Position numbers and translations under genes: made by a program. Positions 37,325-46,157 of a stretch of DNA of 64,000 nucleotides are shown here, one piece after another (the stretch's first letter is position 1; each line of letters begins with the position of its first letter). Origin of the DNA: Pseudoduganella ginsengisoli (GTDB taxonomy: Bacteria > Pseudomonadota > Gammaproteobacteria > Burkholderiales > Burkholderiaceae_D); assembly GCF_009720865.1 (NCBI RefSeq), contig NZ_WNLA01000003.1:1-64000 (forward strand), read 5' to 3'. The notes under the pieces are model-generated. The model searched no databases and was not told the origin of the DNA. It saw only the letters and a program-made list of their open reading frames with translations.

Positions 37325-38338
37325 CTAGTGGATAATGGTGACGGCCCCGGGGGCGACGGCTTGCAGCGGCTTGAAATCCACTGCGTTCAGATAATTAGGC
37401 ATCGGTCCGCTGGCCAGCCGGTTCGCCAGCGCCCAGCGCGTTTCATCTTCCAGCGCCAGCAGCAAGCCCTGGTCCAGGCTGACGCCGAAGCGGTAAGTCG
37501 GCCATAGCGCGCGCCATTTTTCGCCCTGCGGCTTCATCATCGCAGCAATCATTTCCTGGGCAGCAGCGGGCTCATCGCGGCACCACGCGGCCCCCTGTAT
37601 CACGGCGCGCAGCACACGCTTCAATGTTTCCGGATGGCTGACGACATATTCCTTGCTGCCCACCAGGTTATACGGGATTTCATACAAGTCTTCCGCGTAA
37701 AACAGCGCGCCTTTGCCACTCAATTGGCGTTGAACGGTGCCCAGGTAAGGTTCCCACGTGGAAACCACATCCACTTCCCCCCTTTCCAGCGCCGAGGCGA
37801 ACTGGTCCGCTGGCATGTTGTGCAGCGTGACGTCCGACACTGCCAGCAACTGCCGGTTCAGCATAGTGTTCAACACGAAATGCGCGGAAGTACCGAAGCT
37901 GACGCCGATGCGCTTGCCTTTCAAGTGTCCCGGCCCCGTGATGCCGCTGCCCGGCCGTGCCAGCAAACCATGGTCGCGGTCGGATTTGAATATGGTGGCA
38001 ATCACAGACACGGGCTCCTGTTCCATGATGGCAAACATGATGGGAATGTCGGCCGCCGTCGCCAATTGGGCCTGGCCTTTTAGCGCCGCAGACAGCGCAG
38101 ATTTGCCGCTGGGATGCGGCTGCAGCTGGGCCTGGACCCCGGCCTGCGCAAAAAATCCTCTTTGCTGGGCCGCCACTACGGGGCAACTACCAACGTACGA
38201 TGAACTGATGGCAATGACGACTTTTTCCTGCGGGACGGACGTGGCGGCACGTTCGCGCCAAGCATACGCGCCGGCCGCAGCCGCAACGGCTGCCAGCAGC
38301 AGAGCAATCATCCGGCGTTGCAGGATCCTGTCCAGCAC
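37325..38338 (-). CDS. NMT1/SsuA-like substrate-binding protein
   Basis: A 337-residue periplasmic binding protein. It starts at GTG 38338 with AGGAGG 5 nt away; the N-terminus has a basic then hydrophobic segment (RMIALLLAAVAAAAGAYAWRERA) and no cysteine lipobox, so it may be a signal peptide or an anchor. The core motifs VVIAISSSYVGSCPVV, AQLATAADIPIMFAI, GPGHLKGKRIGVSFGTSAHF and EGDVVSTWEPYL-like ERGEVDVVSTWEPYLG match SsuA/TauA-type nitrate, sulfonate or taurine binding proteins. No permease or ATPase gene follows; instead two kinase genes do, which suggests a sensory role. Confidence 0.87.
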   Translation of the reverse strand: MLDRILQRRMIALLLAAVAAAAGAYAWRERAATSVPQEKVVIAISSSYVGSCPVVAAQQRGFFAQAGVQAQLQPHPSGKSALSAALKGQAQLATAADIPIMFAIMEQEPVSVIATIFKSDRDHGLLARPGSGITGPGHLKGKRIGVSFGTSAHFVLNTMLNRQLLAVSDVTLHNMPADQFASALERGEVDVVSTWEPYLGTVQRQLSGKGALFYAEDLYEIPYNLVGSKEYVVSHPETLKRVLRAVIQGAAWCRDEPAAAQEMIAAMMKPQGEKWRALWPTYRFGVSLDQGLLLALEDETRWALANRLASGPMPNYLNAVDFKPLQAVAPGAVTIIH

Positions 38339-38567
38339 ATTGACCTCCTGGAAGGCATGCAATTTACAAGTGAAAAAATGGCTTGCGGGAAATGAACCGC
38401 TCAAGGTTACACAAAATCAAAACCTCCGGCAAACGTCTGCTGTTGCCTATCTCCAAAAGCAACACGTAGCTATTGGTCTGCTAGTTTTGTCAGTGTTTGC
38501 CGGGCCGGCACGCGGATTTTCTGCGTTGCGGACAACGGTGTGGATGGCGCAGGCGTAGCATGGCCAC

Positions 38568-39266
38568 ATGAAGATGCCCAGGACAGGACGCCGCCGGATC
38601 ATGCGCCTGATGGCGCGCGTTACAGCGGCCATCCCGCTGGCCGCGCCCCTGCGGTCCGCAGCGGTATCAGGAACGCCAGCCCCTGTGAAGCCCCTGCCGA
38701 AGGCCATGGCGCAGCAAGCAGCGGCACAGTTGCCTATCCTGCTGGAGCTGGCGCAGCCGCCCGCCCTGGCCCGGCAAGCGCTGCTCACGGCAGTGTCGCA
38801 ATTGCCGTCCGGGCATCCACGCCGCCGCCGCTACCGGCTGGCCGTGCCATTTGATACGCCGCTGTTTCCTCCCGATCACTTGCTGCGTTCGGCGCCCGGC
38901 CAGCCTGGCGACGCCGGCCTCGACATCTGGCTGGCCCTGCCGCCCGGCCTGCGCCGGCATGATGTGTTGATACTGCCGGATGAAGATTACTTTTGGGACG
39001 ATCCCCAGACGGGCCATGCCGCGCCAGACACAGGCAGCTATGCCGCCCAATTTATCGTGCACCTGATGGCAAACGGTGGCGGCACGGCGCTGTCCATCGT
39101 GCAGGCGCATCCACTGCGCCGCTATGGCAAGACCTTCCACTTGCTGGGCCGGACCGGTCCCGGGTTTTACTGGGATATCCGGCCAGCGCCCCCTTCTCCT
39201 GCAGCCGCCGCCACACTGGCGGACGATCTGGCGCAGTGGCTGGGCGCCACGCGCCAGGTCGTCTGA
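38568..39266 (+). CDS. Protein of unknown function, 232 aa
   Basis: A 232-residue frame with no recognised domain and no signal peptide of the usual kind, though the first 40 residues are basic then Ala/Pro-rich. The middle part is coherent (GLDIWLALPPGLRRHDVLILPDEDYFWDDPQ, split by charged turns) and ends with a Trp-rich stretch (GPGFYWDIRPAPP). No ribosome site is visible before ATG 38568. It is read alone, between the binding-protein operon on one strand and the PEP-CTERM gene on the other. It is kept because no better frame explains the region. Confidence 0.5.
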   Translation: MKMPRTGRRRIMRLMARVTAAIPLAAPLRSAAVSGTPAPVKPLPKAMAQQAAAQLPILLELAQPPALARQALLTAVSQLPSGHPRRRRYRLAVPFDTPLFPPDHLLRSAPGQPGDAGLDIWLALPPGLRRHDVLILPDEDYFWDDPQTGHAAPDTGSYAAQFIVHLMANGGGTALSIVQAHPLRRYGKTFHLLGRTGPGFYWDIRPAPPSPAAAATLADDLAQWLGATRQVV

Positions 39267-39272
39267 TGCCGG

Positions 39273-39872
39273 TCAGCGTTGCCCGTCCGTTGCGGACGGC
39301 GTGCAGCGCCGGCACACCGGCGTCAATGACGGCCGGAACAGCAGCCACAGCAAACCCGGCAGCACCAGCGGCCAGGTAGCGGGTTCCGGCGCCGAGCCAC
39401 CTGTTACTTGTACGGTGAACGGCGCCAGCACCTGGTCGCTGGGCTGCAGCAACGCACCGCCGCCCAGCGGGTCGCCATTCCACCACTCGCCCGCCAGTGT
39501 GAATTGCCCGCTTTCGCTTTGTCCCGGCAGCGCACCGGGATTCAGCAGCAAGCCAAACAAGCCTTGCCCGGCGCCGGGATTAAATGCCACTGTCGCGCCC
39601 AGTCCCGGCCCCAGGATGGGAAAGTCAAAGTAACTGGCATCCGGCGTGCCCAGCGCGAACGATGAAGCGCTCAGCTGAGTCGGCACGAACCAGTTGACCA
39701 CGTCGGTATTGTTCAGCGTATAGCCCCAGCCGACCAGTTGGCCCGGGGCGCCGGATACCATGCCGCCGGGCGGCAGCAAGTCCAGCGTAAAGGTAAACGG
39801 CGTCGCCTGGACGGATGGCGCCAGCAGCGCTGCGCAGCAGGCTGATGCCAGCATGGATTTCAGGGATTTCAT
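39273..39872 (-). CDS. PEP-CTERM sorting domain protein
   Basis: A 199-residue exported protein. The N-terminus MKSLKSMLASACCAALLAPS is a signal peptide. The C-terminus has the PEP-CTERM signature: APEPATWPLVLPG, a hydrophobic helix (LLWLLFR) and a short basic end, recognised by exosortase. The mature part is Gly/Pro/Leu-rich with GQFTLAGEWWNG. An AAAGGAG site selects ATG 39872. The gene is 12 nt behind the VWA protein gene, so the two form an operon and may share the envelope or biofilm matrix. Confidence 0.82.
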   Translation of the reverse strand: MKSLKSMLASACCAALLAPSVQATPFTFTLDLLPPGGMVSGAPGQLVGWGYTLNNTDVVNWFVPTQLSASSFALGTPDASYFDFPILGPGLGATVAFNPGAGQGLFGLLLNPGALPGQSESGQFTLAGEWWNGDPLGGGALLQPSDQVLAPFTVQVTGGSAPEPATWPLVLPGLLWLLFRPSLTPVCRRCTPSATDGQR

Positions 39873-39884
39873 GTTCAACTCCTT

Positions 39885-42581
39885 TCACCGTGGCGTCACT
39901 GCTTGCGCATGCGCATAGGAATACGTGGCGCCGTTGATGTCGGACACGGTGCCGGTTTCACTGATGGAGAAGCGCTGCAAGCCCGGCGGCGTATTGAACG
40001 TCAGCCGCACGGTGAAGTAATTGCCGACATCCACGTTCGGCGTCACCAGCGGCAGTGGCGGCGACAGTGCGGTATTCAGCGTCGCCGTGCCGGTACCGGC
40101 CAGGGTACGGACACGCAGCGCGGCCAGCGTCATGTCGCGCGCCGTGCCCACGCCGGTATTGGTAAAGCGCAAGTCCACGGCGGTAATGCCGGGCGCCACG
40201 GTTTCCTGTCCGATGATATCGGCAATAAAGTCAGGCCGCCCTGCCACTTGCGGTTCGCCCGTGACAAAGCTGGTTACGGTGGCGCTGTTGCGCGACAGGG
40301 AATTGACGGTGCTTTGCACGGCAGCCGTAATGGTGTCAGCCACGCCGGCAGCCGTCCCCGGTGGCGGCTGCACTTGCACCATGACGTTGGCAGTCTCGCC
40401 GGCGCCCAGCGTCAGCGATACCGGCGAAACGGAGGCAATGAAATGCTGGTCATCCGTGGCGGCAAAATGGAATGTATCGGCCGCGCCCAGGTTACGCACC
40501 TGGAACACCAGCGACGCCGGCATGCCGGCGCGTAAATCCTGGGGCGGTGGCGCGATAATCGCTACCTGCTGCGGCGACACCATCAAGCTCATGACCCGCT
40601 GGTAATCCGTCCCTGCACTATCCTTGCCCGTCACGTAAGCAAGGAAAGGTTCCGCAGGCACAGTCAGCGGGCCAAACCATTTATCGGCATCGGTTTCATC
40701 GCGCTCCAGCGGCAACGGCATGATGGCGTCATAGTTCTTGCGGCGCAGGGTAAAGGCTGCATCGGCAGCCCCGGCCGTCAGCGATGCCAGCGCATACAGT
40801 TTCTGGCCCGGCCCCGGCTCGCCGTCCAGCGCAAACAAGCCCTGGTGCGGCGGCTGCCCGGCAAACGTGGCCAGCTTGAAGGAATTGAAGGCCAGGTCCG
40901 CCGTGCCGCCCACATTGACATACGTGAGCCCAGGCGAACCCGCGACTTGCAATTGCCAGCGGCCCCGCATCGGCGCATCGATGGAGATAATCACGCCGCC
41001 CGTCAATGTCAGGTATGTCGACGCATCCGTCGCCTGCACGGTCACGCCGTCGGGCCGCTTCAAGGTCACGGCTGGCGTCACGTAATCGATGCTGCTGACC
41101 GATACCGTCAACTTCGTCATGCTGGCGTCGACAGGAAACGTATACGTCCGGGGCGCCGGGTACGTATCGCTGATGGACAGCACTTGCACGGCATTATTTC
41201 GTCCCAATAAGTCCGCCAGCGCCGTCACGCTTTCCGCTTCCGATGGAAACAGGGAAATAGCTTGGCCGCCTGTTTCTGTCGCCAATTGCAAATACCCGGG
41301 CTCGATCGGTGAACAACTGCCAAACAGGATGGCGAACACCTTGATTTCCTTGGCCTTGGCCAGCCCGATCACAGCGCCTGCCAGCCCCGCATCCTTGGCT
41401 GACGCATCCGTGTACATGAACAGGCTGCCGCTGGGATTGGACAACGACAAGCCGTTATACATGCCTGTCATGGCCAGTTCCGGGCAATCGCCGCCGCCGG
41501 ACGCGCCCAGCCCGCTGATCGATGCCTTGAACGCTGTCGCATCCGTCGTGGACGTGGTGGGCCCGGTGCCTGGATCGTTGAATGGCGCCAGCACATATTG
41601 CAGCGGTTCTTCATCGGTACCGAGGCGGCTGTTGACGATATTGATGGCCGACGCGCGCACGCCGGCAATGATGCCGCCCATGCTGCCCGTCGTATCGATG
41701 GCGAAGGCCAGCGTGGGGCCGGCGCCCAGCAGTGCTTTCAATTGCGTCACTGTAATGACGGACTTGATGTCGTCAACGAATTGCTTGGTGCCGGCAATGG
41801 CGGCCGCCGCCGCCGTGTTATGGAAACCGCTGTGCGGCGACAGGTCGCAATAGCGCGTGTCCTTGTTGATGCCTTCCCTGAAATAGCCGACGGGATCGCT
41901 GGACGGCGAACTTTTATCCAGCGGCCCGCCGTGGCTGCATTTAAACGCGCCCGGCTTGATGCGGTCTTCGCCGCCGTAATAACCGCTGGTCAGCAAGTCG
42001 GTCACCAGGGTTGATGAATTCGCACAAAACGTGCCGGGATTGGTAAAGCCGGAACACGTGGTGGCAAGCGGTCCGGCAAACGCCAGTGCGCCGCCCCGCC
42101 CGACACCCGGATGAGCGCCGGCATTGCCCTGCTCGACCCAGTTACTGTGCGAATAAAAATCCTGGATCGTGTGCAGTGCGCTGCCAAGGTTGGCGCGTGC
42201 ACCGGTAGCGTTGATCGGGTCGGCCTGCAGCGCGGCGATCACGTTGGCTTTCAGAATCGCCAGCCGCGCTTGCCCGCCGGCGCCATTTTCGCCATCAAAA
42301 TGCTTGGCGGACGTGACCTGGTCATCATCGACCTTCGCATTCGCTTCGATGATCTGGTCCAGCGCGGTCTGCATGGGTTTGGTCAGTTTTCCGACACCGA
42401 AGTAACTCTTGTCGAGTGCTTCGATGGCGCGCTGGGTAATGTCCTGGTGCGTCAGGCTGCCGGACGATTTGGCAGTGGCGGCGCACAGCAAGCCATTTTT
42501 CGGGCAAAACGCCCAGCTGGGCAATGCCAGGCTCGATGCCAGCAATGCCAGCAGCATGGCAATGATCGGGATGGTACGCAT
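39885..42581 (-). CDS. Large exported protein with Het-C/zinc-phospholipase-like N-terminus and VWA domain
   Basis: An 898-residue protein with a Sec signal peptide (MRTIPIIAMLLALLASSLALPSWA). Residues about 43-150 contain HQDITQRAIEAL, SAKHFDGENG and NLGSALHTIQDFYSHSNWVE, with His and Asp residues (45, 94, 137, 141, 145) placed as in the zinc phospholipase C fold and in Het-C/VWA7 proteins. A VWA domain starts near 290 with the MIDAS motif DTTGSMGG (Asp295). The C-terminal 400 residues are beta-rich repeats of Ig type. An GAAGGAGCC site precedes ATG 42581. The next gene on the transcript is the PEP-CTERM protein. Confidence 0.82.
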   Translation of the reverse strand: MRTIPIIAMLLALLASSLALPSWAFCPKNGLLCAATAKSSGSLTHQDITQRAIEALDKSYFGVGKLTKPMQTALDQIIEANAKVDDDQVTSAKHFDGENGAGGQARLAILKANVIAALQADPINATGARANLGSALHTIQDFYSHSNWVEQGNAGAHPGVGRGGALAFAGPLATTCSGFTNPGTFCANSSTLVTDLLTSGYYGGEDRIKPGAFKCSHGGPLDKSSPSSDPVGYFREGINKDTRYCDLSPHSGFHNTAAAAAIAGTKQFVDDIKSVITVTQLKALLGAGPTLAFAIDTTGSMGGIIAGVRASAINIVNSRLGTDEEPLQYVLAPFNDPGTGPTTSTTDATAFKASISGLGASGGGDCPELAMTGMYNGLSLSNPSGSLFMYTDASAKDAGLAGAVIGLAKAKEIKVFAILFGSCSPIEPGYLQLATETGGQAISLFPSEAESVTALADLLGRNNAVQVLSISDTYPAPRTYTFPVDASMTKLTVSVSSIDYVTPAVTLKRPDGVTVQATDASTYLTLTGGVIISIDAPMRGRWQLQVAGSPGLTYVNVGGTADLAFNSFKLATFAGQPPHQGLFALDGEPGPGQKLYALASLTAGAADAAFTLRRKNYDAIMPLPLERDETDADKWFGPLTVPAEPFLAYVTGKDSAGTDYQRVMSLMVSPQQVAIIAPPPQDLRAGMPASLVFQVRNLGAADTFHFAATDDQHFIASVSPVSLTLGAGETANVMVQVQPPPGTAAGVADTITAAVQSTVNSLSRNSATVTSFVTGEPQVAGRPDFIADIIGQETVAPGITAVDLRFTNTGVGTARDMTLAALRVRTLAGTGTATLNTALSPPLPLVTPNVDVGNYFTVRLTFNTPPGLQRFSISETGTVSDINGATYSYAHAQAVTPR

Positions 42582-42824
42582 GGCGGCTCCTTCCGCAGTG
42601 GTGGTGATACCTTTCCCTGTGCATTTCGCATGCCACCGCACGCCATGCCTGTGGCAGCGTCTCGCCTGCGCCCGCTGAGCCACCCGCGATGGCGTGATTG
42701 CCAACATTCCCGACAGCGCTCCTCAGCTGTTACATGCTTATACATTTGCCAGCAAGTACTTGCGCTAGAATGCCCGGTCCGGGCTGGTAACCCTGGCCCC
42801 TCTTCGTCACGACCTTATTCTCCG

Positions 42825-45206
42825 ATGCGAACTTTTTCCCTTACCGCGCTGGGCGCGGCACTGTGCGCAGCGCTGGCGATCCCGGCCTCCGCACAAACCC
42901 CGATTACGCTGGACCAGGCCATGTCTCATCCGGACTGGATCGGCAACCCTGTTGAAACCGCCTGGTGGAGCTGGGATGGCAAGCGCGTGTTTTACAAACA
43001 AAAGCGCACAGGCTCGCCATTGCGCGACACGTTTGAAACGGGCGTAGCGGCGGGTGCATCGGCCAGCGTGAAACCGCGCCAGGTCGGCGATGGAGAACTG
43101 GCCGGACTGGATTCTGCCACCGTCATTTATAACCACGACCATACGCGCGCCATCCTGTTCCGCAGCGGCGACTTGTTCGAGCGCGATTTGAAGACGGGTG
43201 CGCTGCTGCAGATTACGCGCGGCGGTTCGCCGGCGCCTTCGCTCGCCCGCTATGCGGCCGATGGCAAGTCCGTGCAATTCCGCCTGGGCAATGACTGGTT
43301 TGGCTGGAGCCGCAATGAGCGCCTGGTGACACCGCTGGCCCAAGTACGGGCCGCCAAGGATCCGGCAGCCGCGCCGGACGCTGACAATTTGCGCGACATG
43401 CAGTTGCGCCTGATTGCCACCTTGAAGCGCCAGAAAGATGACAAGGATGCGCTGCGCGAACGCGCGGAACAGGAACGCCACGCCGACCCGACGCGCGCCC
43501 CTGCCCCTGTCTATTTGGGCGACAAGGAAGCCATTGATTCGACGTCGCTGTCGCCAGATGGCCGCTACCTGCTGGCCGTCACGTCACCCAAAGGCGACAA
43601 GGGCCGCGTGGGCAAGATGCCGCGCTACGTGACGGAATCCGGTTACGAAGAATTCGACGATGAGCGCACCCGCGTGGGCCGCGACTTGCCGAAGCAGCAA
43701 TCGCTGAAACTGGTGGACTTGCAAACCGGCAAAATCACCGACCTCAGCTATGACGTACTGCCTGGCATCAATGCCGATCCGCTGGCGTCGCTGCGCGAAG
43801 CGCAAAAGCTGCCTGCGCTGAAGGGCAACCGCACGGTGCGCGTGGATGACGATATTGCGTGGACGGATAACGGCGCGCAGGTGGCTGTCATGCTGCGCTC
43901 GGTCGACAACAAGGACCGCTGGATTGCCACCGTTGGCCTGGCCGACGGCAAGCTCAAGCCGGTGCACCGCCTGACGGATGCCGCATGGACCAATTACAGC
44001 TACAACGAATACGGCTGGCTGCCGGATAACAAGACCCTGTGGTTCCTGTCGGAAGAAACAGGCTACTCGCACTTGTACACGCTGGGCGCGGATGGCACTC
44101 AGCGCGCACTGACTTCGGGCAATTGGGAAGCGTCGGGCGTGAAATGGTCGGAAGATGGCCATACCGCATACATCCTGTGCAACCGCAAGACGCCGGGCAC
44201 ATATGAAGTGTGCGCCGTCGATGCGAAGACTGCCGCTGTGCGCGAAGCGACAGCATTGAATGGCGGCGTGGAACAGTTCACGCTGTCGCCGGACGAGCGC
44301 AAGCTGCTCGTGCATTATTCGTCGCCGTACATGCCGCCTCAGCTGGCCACGGTCACCATCAATGGCGGTGCGACCGTCAAGCTGACCGACACCCGTACGC
44401 TGGATTACAAAGCCCGTACCTGGATTGAACCGCAAATGGTGGCTGTGCCCTCAACGCATGGCGGCGGCCCGATCTGGTCCAAGCTGTACCGTCCTGCCAC
44501 CTTGGAACCGGGCAAAAAATATCCGGTGGTCATGTTCGTGCACGGCGCGGGTTACCTGCAAAACACCAGCAACCGCTATCCAAACTATTTCCGCGAACAG
44601 ATGTTCCACAATCTGCTGGTGGAAAAAGGCTACATCGTGCTGGACATGGATTACCGCGCATCAAAAGGCTATGGCCGCGACTGGCGCACGGCGATTTACC
44701 GCCAGATGGGCCATCCGGAACTGGATGACTACGTCGATGGCGCGCAGTGGCTGGCGGCCAACCACCAGGGCGACATCGACCGTGTCGGCATTTATGGCGG
44801 TAGTTACGGCGGCTTCATGACGTTCATGGCGCTGCTGCGCCAGCCGGACTTGTTCAAGGCCGGTGCGGCGCTGCGCCCTGTGACGGACTGGACCACGTAC
44901 AACCACGAATACACGGCCAACATCCTGAATACGCCGGACGTGGACCCGGAAGCGTATAAAAAATCGTCGCCGATTGAATATGCGGAAAACTTGAAAGGCC
45001 ACTTGCTGATTGCGCACGGCATGGTGGATGACAACGTCTTTTATCAGGATTCCGTGCGCATGGCGCAGCGCTTGATCGAACTGAAGAAAGACAACTGGGA
45101 ACTGGCCAGCTACCCGCTGGAACGCCACGCGTATGTGCAGCCGGAAAGCTGGTATGACCAGTATCGAAGGATTTACAAGCTGTTCGAGGGCACGCTGAAG
45201 AAATAA
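42825..45206 (+). CDS. S9-family prolyl oligopeptidase (dipeptidyl peptidase IV-like), secreted
   Basis: A 793-residue protein with a signal peptide (MRTFSLTALGAALCAALAIPASAQ). The N-terminal 500 residues are beta-propeller-like. The C-terminal alpha/beta hydrolase carries the triad Ser660 (IYGGSYGGFM), Asp735 (HGMVDDNV) and His768 (LERHAYVQ). It should cut short peptides in the periplasm. The start at 42825 gives the signal peptide; the reading frame is open upstream but without a signal. It has its own terminator and is monocistronic. Confidence 0.92.
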   Translation: MRTFSLTALGAALCAALAIPASAQTPITLDQAMSHPDWIGNPVETAWWSWDGKRVFYKQKRTGSPLRDTFETGVAAGASASVKPRQVGDGELAGLDSATVIYNHDHTRAILFRSGDLFERDLKTGALLQITRGGSPAPSLARYAADGKSVQFRLGNDWFGWSRNERLVTPLAQVRAAKDPAAAPDADNLRDMQLRLIATLKRQKDDKDALRERAEQERHADPTRAPAPVYLGDKEAIDSTSLSPDGRYLLAVTSPKGDKGRVGKMPRYVTESGYEEFDDERTRVGRDLPKQQSLKLVDLQTGKITDLSYDVLPGINADPLASLREAQKLPALKGNRTVRVDDDIAWTDNGAQVAVMLRSVDNKDRWIATVGLADGKLKPVHRLTDAAWTNYSYNEYGWLPDNKTLWFLSEETGYSHLYTLGADGTQRALTSGNWEASGVKWSEDGHTAYILCNRKTPGTYEVCAVDAKTAAVREATALNGGVEQFTLSPDERKLLVHYSSPYMPPQLATVTINGGATVKLTDTRTLDYKARTWIEPQMVAVPSTHGGGPIWSKLYRPATLEPGKKYPVVMFVHGAGYLQNTSNRYPNYFREQMFHNLLVEKGYIVLDMDYRASKGYGRDWRTAIYRQMGHPELDDYVDGAQWLAANHQGDIDRVGIYGGSYGGFMTFMALLRQPDLFKAGAALRPVTDWTTYNHEYTANILNTPDVDPEAYKKSSPIEYAENLKGHLLIAHGMVDDNVFYQDSVRMAQRLIELKKDNWELASYPLERHAYVQPESWYDQYRRIYKLFEGTLKK

Positions 45207-45226
45207 GGCTCAACGCTGCCAGAAAG

Positions 45227-45259
45227 ACGGCCGGGTGTCCCCGGCCGTTTGCATTTTTT
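45227..45259 (+). terminator. Rho-independent terminator of S9 peptidase gene
   Basis: ACGGCCGGG (45227-45235) and CCCGGCCGT (45240-45248) form a 9-bp stem with a 4-nt loop, followed by TTGCATTTTTT. Confidence 0.85.
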
Positions 45260-45324
45260 GCGCGCCTCTGTGAAGTTGCAAAAATTGCAGTACATTAGTC
45301 ATCCTTTCACTTCACGGTACCGCC

Positions 45325-45630
45325 ATGATCACCTGCCACCTGCGCTATATCATCGACCCCGACAAACTGGCTGAATTCGAACACTACGGACGGCTGTGGA
45401 TACCGCTGGTGGAAAAATTCGGCGGTACGCACCATGGGTATTTCCTGCCCAGCGAAGGCGCCAGCAATGTGGCGCTGGCGTCGTTCTCGTTTGATTCGCT
45501 GGCTGCATACGAGCAATACCGCATTGCGGCAGCCACGGACAAGGAATGCATGGCGGCGATGGATTACTACCGCGAAACCAAGTGCTTCCTCAGTTATGAG
45601 CGGTCATTCTTCCGGCCGGTTTTCCGGTAA
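45325..45630 (+). CDS. NIPSNAP-family protein
   Basis: A 101-residue ferredoxin-like-fold protein starting MITCHLRYIIDPDKLAEFEHYGRLW, with HHGYFLPSEGASN and the late FLSYERSFFRPV, typical of NIPSNAP proteins. Their biochemical function in bacteria is not known. It overlaps the convergent YidD-like gene by 27 nt at the 3' ends. No ribosome site stands out. Confidence 0.8.
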   Translation: MITCHLRYIIDPDKLAEFEHYGRLWIPLVEKFGGTHHGYFLPSEGASNVALASFSFDSLAAYEQYRIAAATDKECMAAMDYYRETKCFLSYERSFFRPVFR

Positions 45631-46065
45631 CAGCAGCGCCCGCTGCAGGGCTTCACCGTCGCCATCTTCCCGCTTGCGTTTGCCAGGCCACAGGTCAGCC
45701 AAATCGCAGCCGCAACTGGCCACGTCGCAAGCGGTATCCAGCGCCGGCATGTCGCACGGCGCGTCGCACGTGGGCACGTCACACGATGCATCACAAAATC
45801 CCGCCTGCTGCCGCAAGCTCGCGTGCGGCTGGCGGGATGGCGCGTGCAGCCGGTGCTGCGCGCCACACGCGGCCAGCCTCCGGCGCAGCAGCGCCATTCC
45901 AGCCGATACACCGAATCGGCTGATTACCCGGTGGCCATACGCAGAACAACTGTCGCGCCCGGTATGGACGCGGAACGCGCAGGCAAAGCCTTTGTAGGGC
46001 GACAGCCAGCGCTGGTAGGCGCGGATCGCACGCAGTGCCAAGTGCTGCAAGATCGAGGAAAGCAT
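45604..46065 (-). CDS. YidD-like protein with cysteine-rich C-terminal tail
   Basis: A 153-residue protein. Residues 12-75 match YidD, the membrane protein insertion efficiency factor: RAYQRWLSPYKGFACAF, SCSAYGHRVISRFGV and LLRRRLAACG. After residue 78 the chain has an unusual insertion or tail with repeated Asp-Cys units (CDASCD, CDAPCD, CDVASCGCD), giving nine cysteines within 30 residues. This tail is absent from E. coli YidD (85 aa). It may bind a metal or form disulfides. The gene is far from yidC and rpmH. Confidence 0.7.
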   Translation of the reverse strand: MLSSILQHLALRAIRAYQRWLSPYKGFACAFRVHTGRDSCSAYGHRVISRFGVSAGMALLRRRLAACGAQHRLHAPSRQPHASLRQQAGFCDASCDVPTCDAPCDMPALDTACDVASCGCDLADLWPGKRKREDGDGEALQRALLLPENRPEE

Positions 46066-46157
46066 TGCCGCTCCGCATGGTTTGCATTTGGCAACTTTCG
46101 CGCATGCAACTTAACCGGACCTTAATCGCCAGCTGTCGCGCGGTGTTCCTTAACGGC

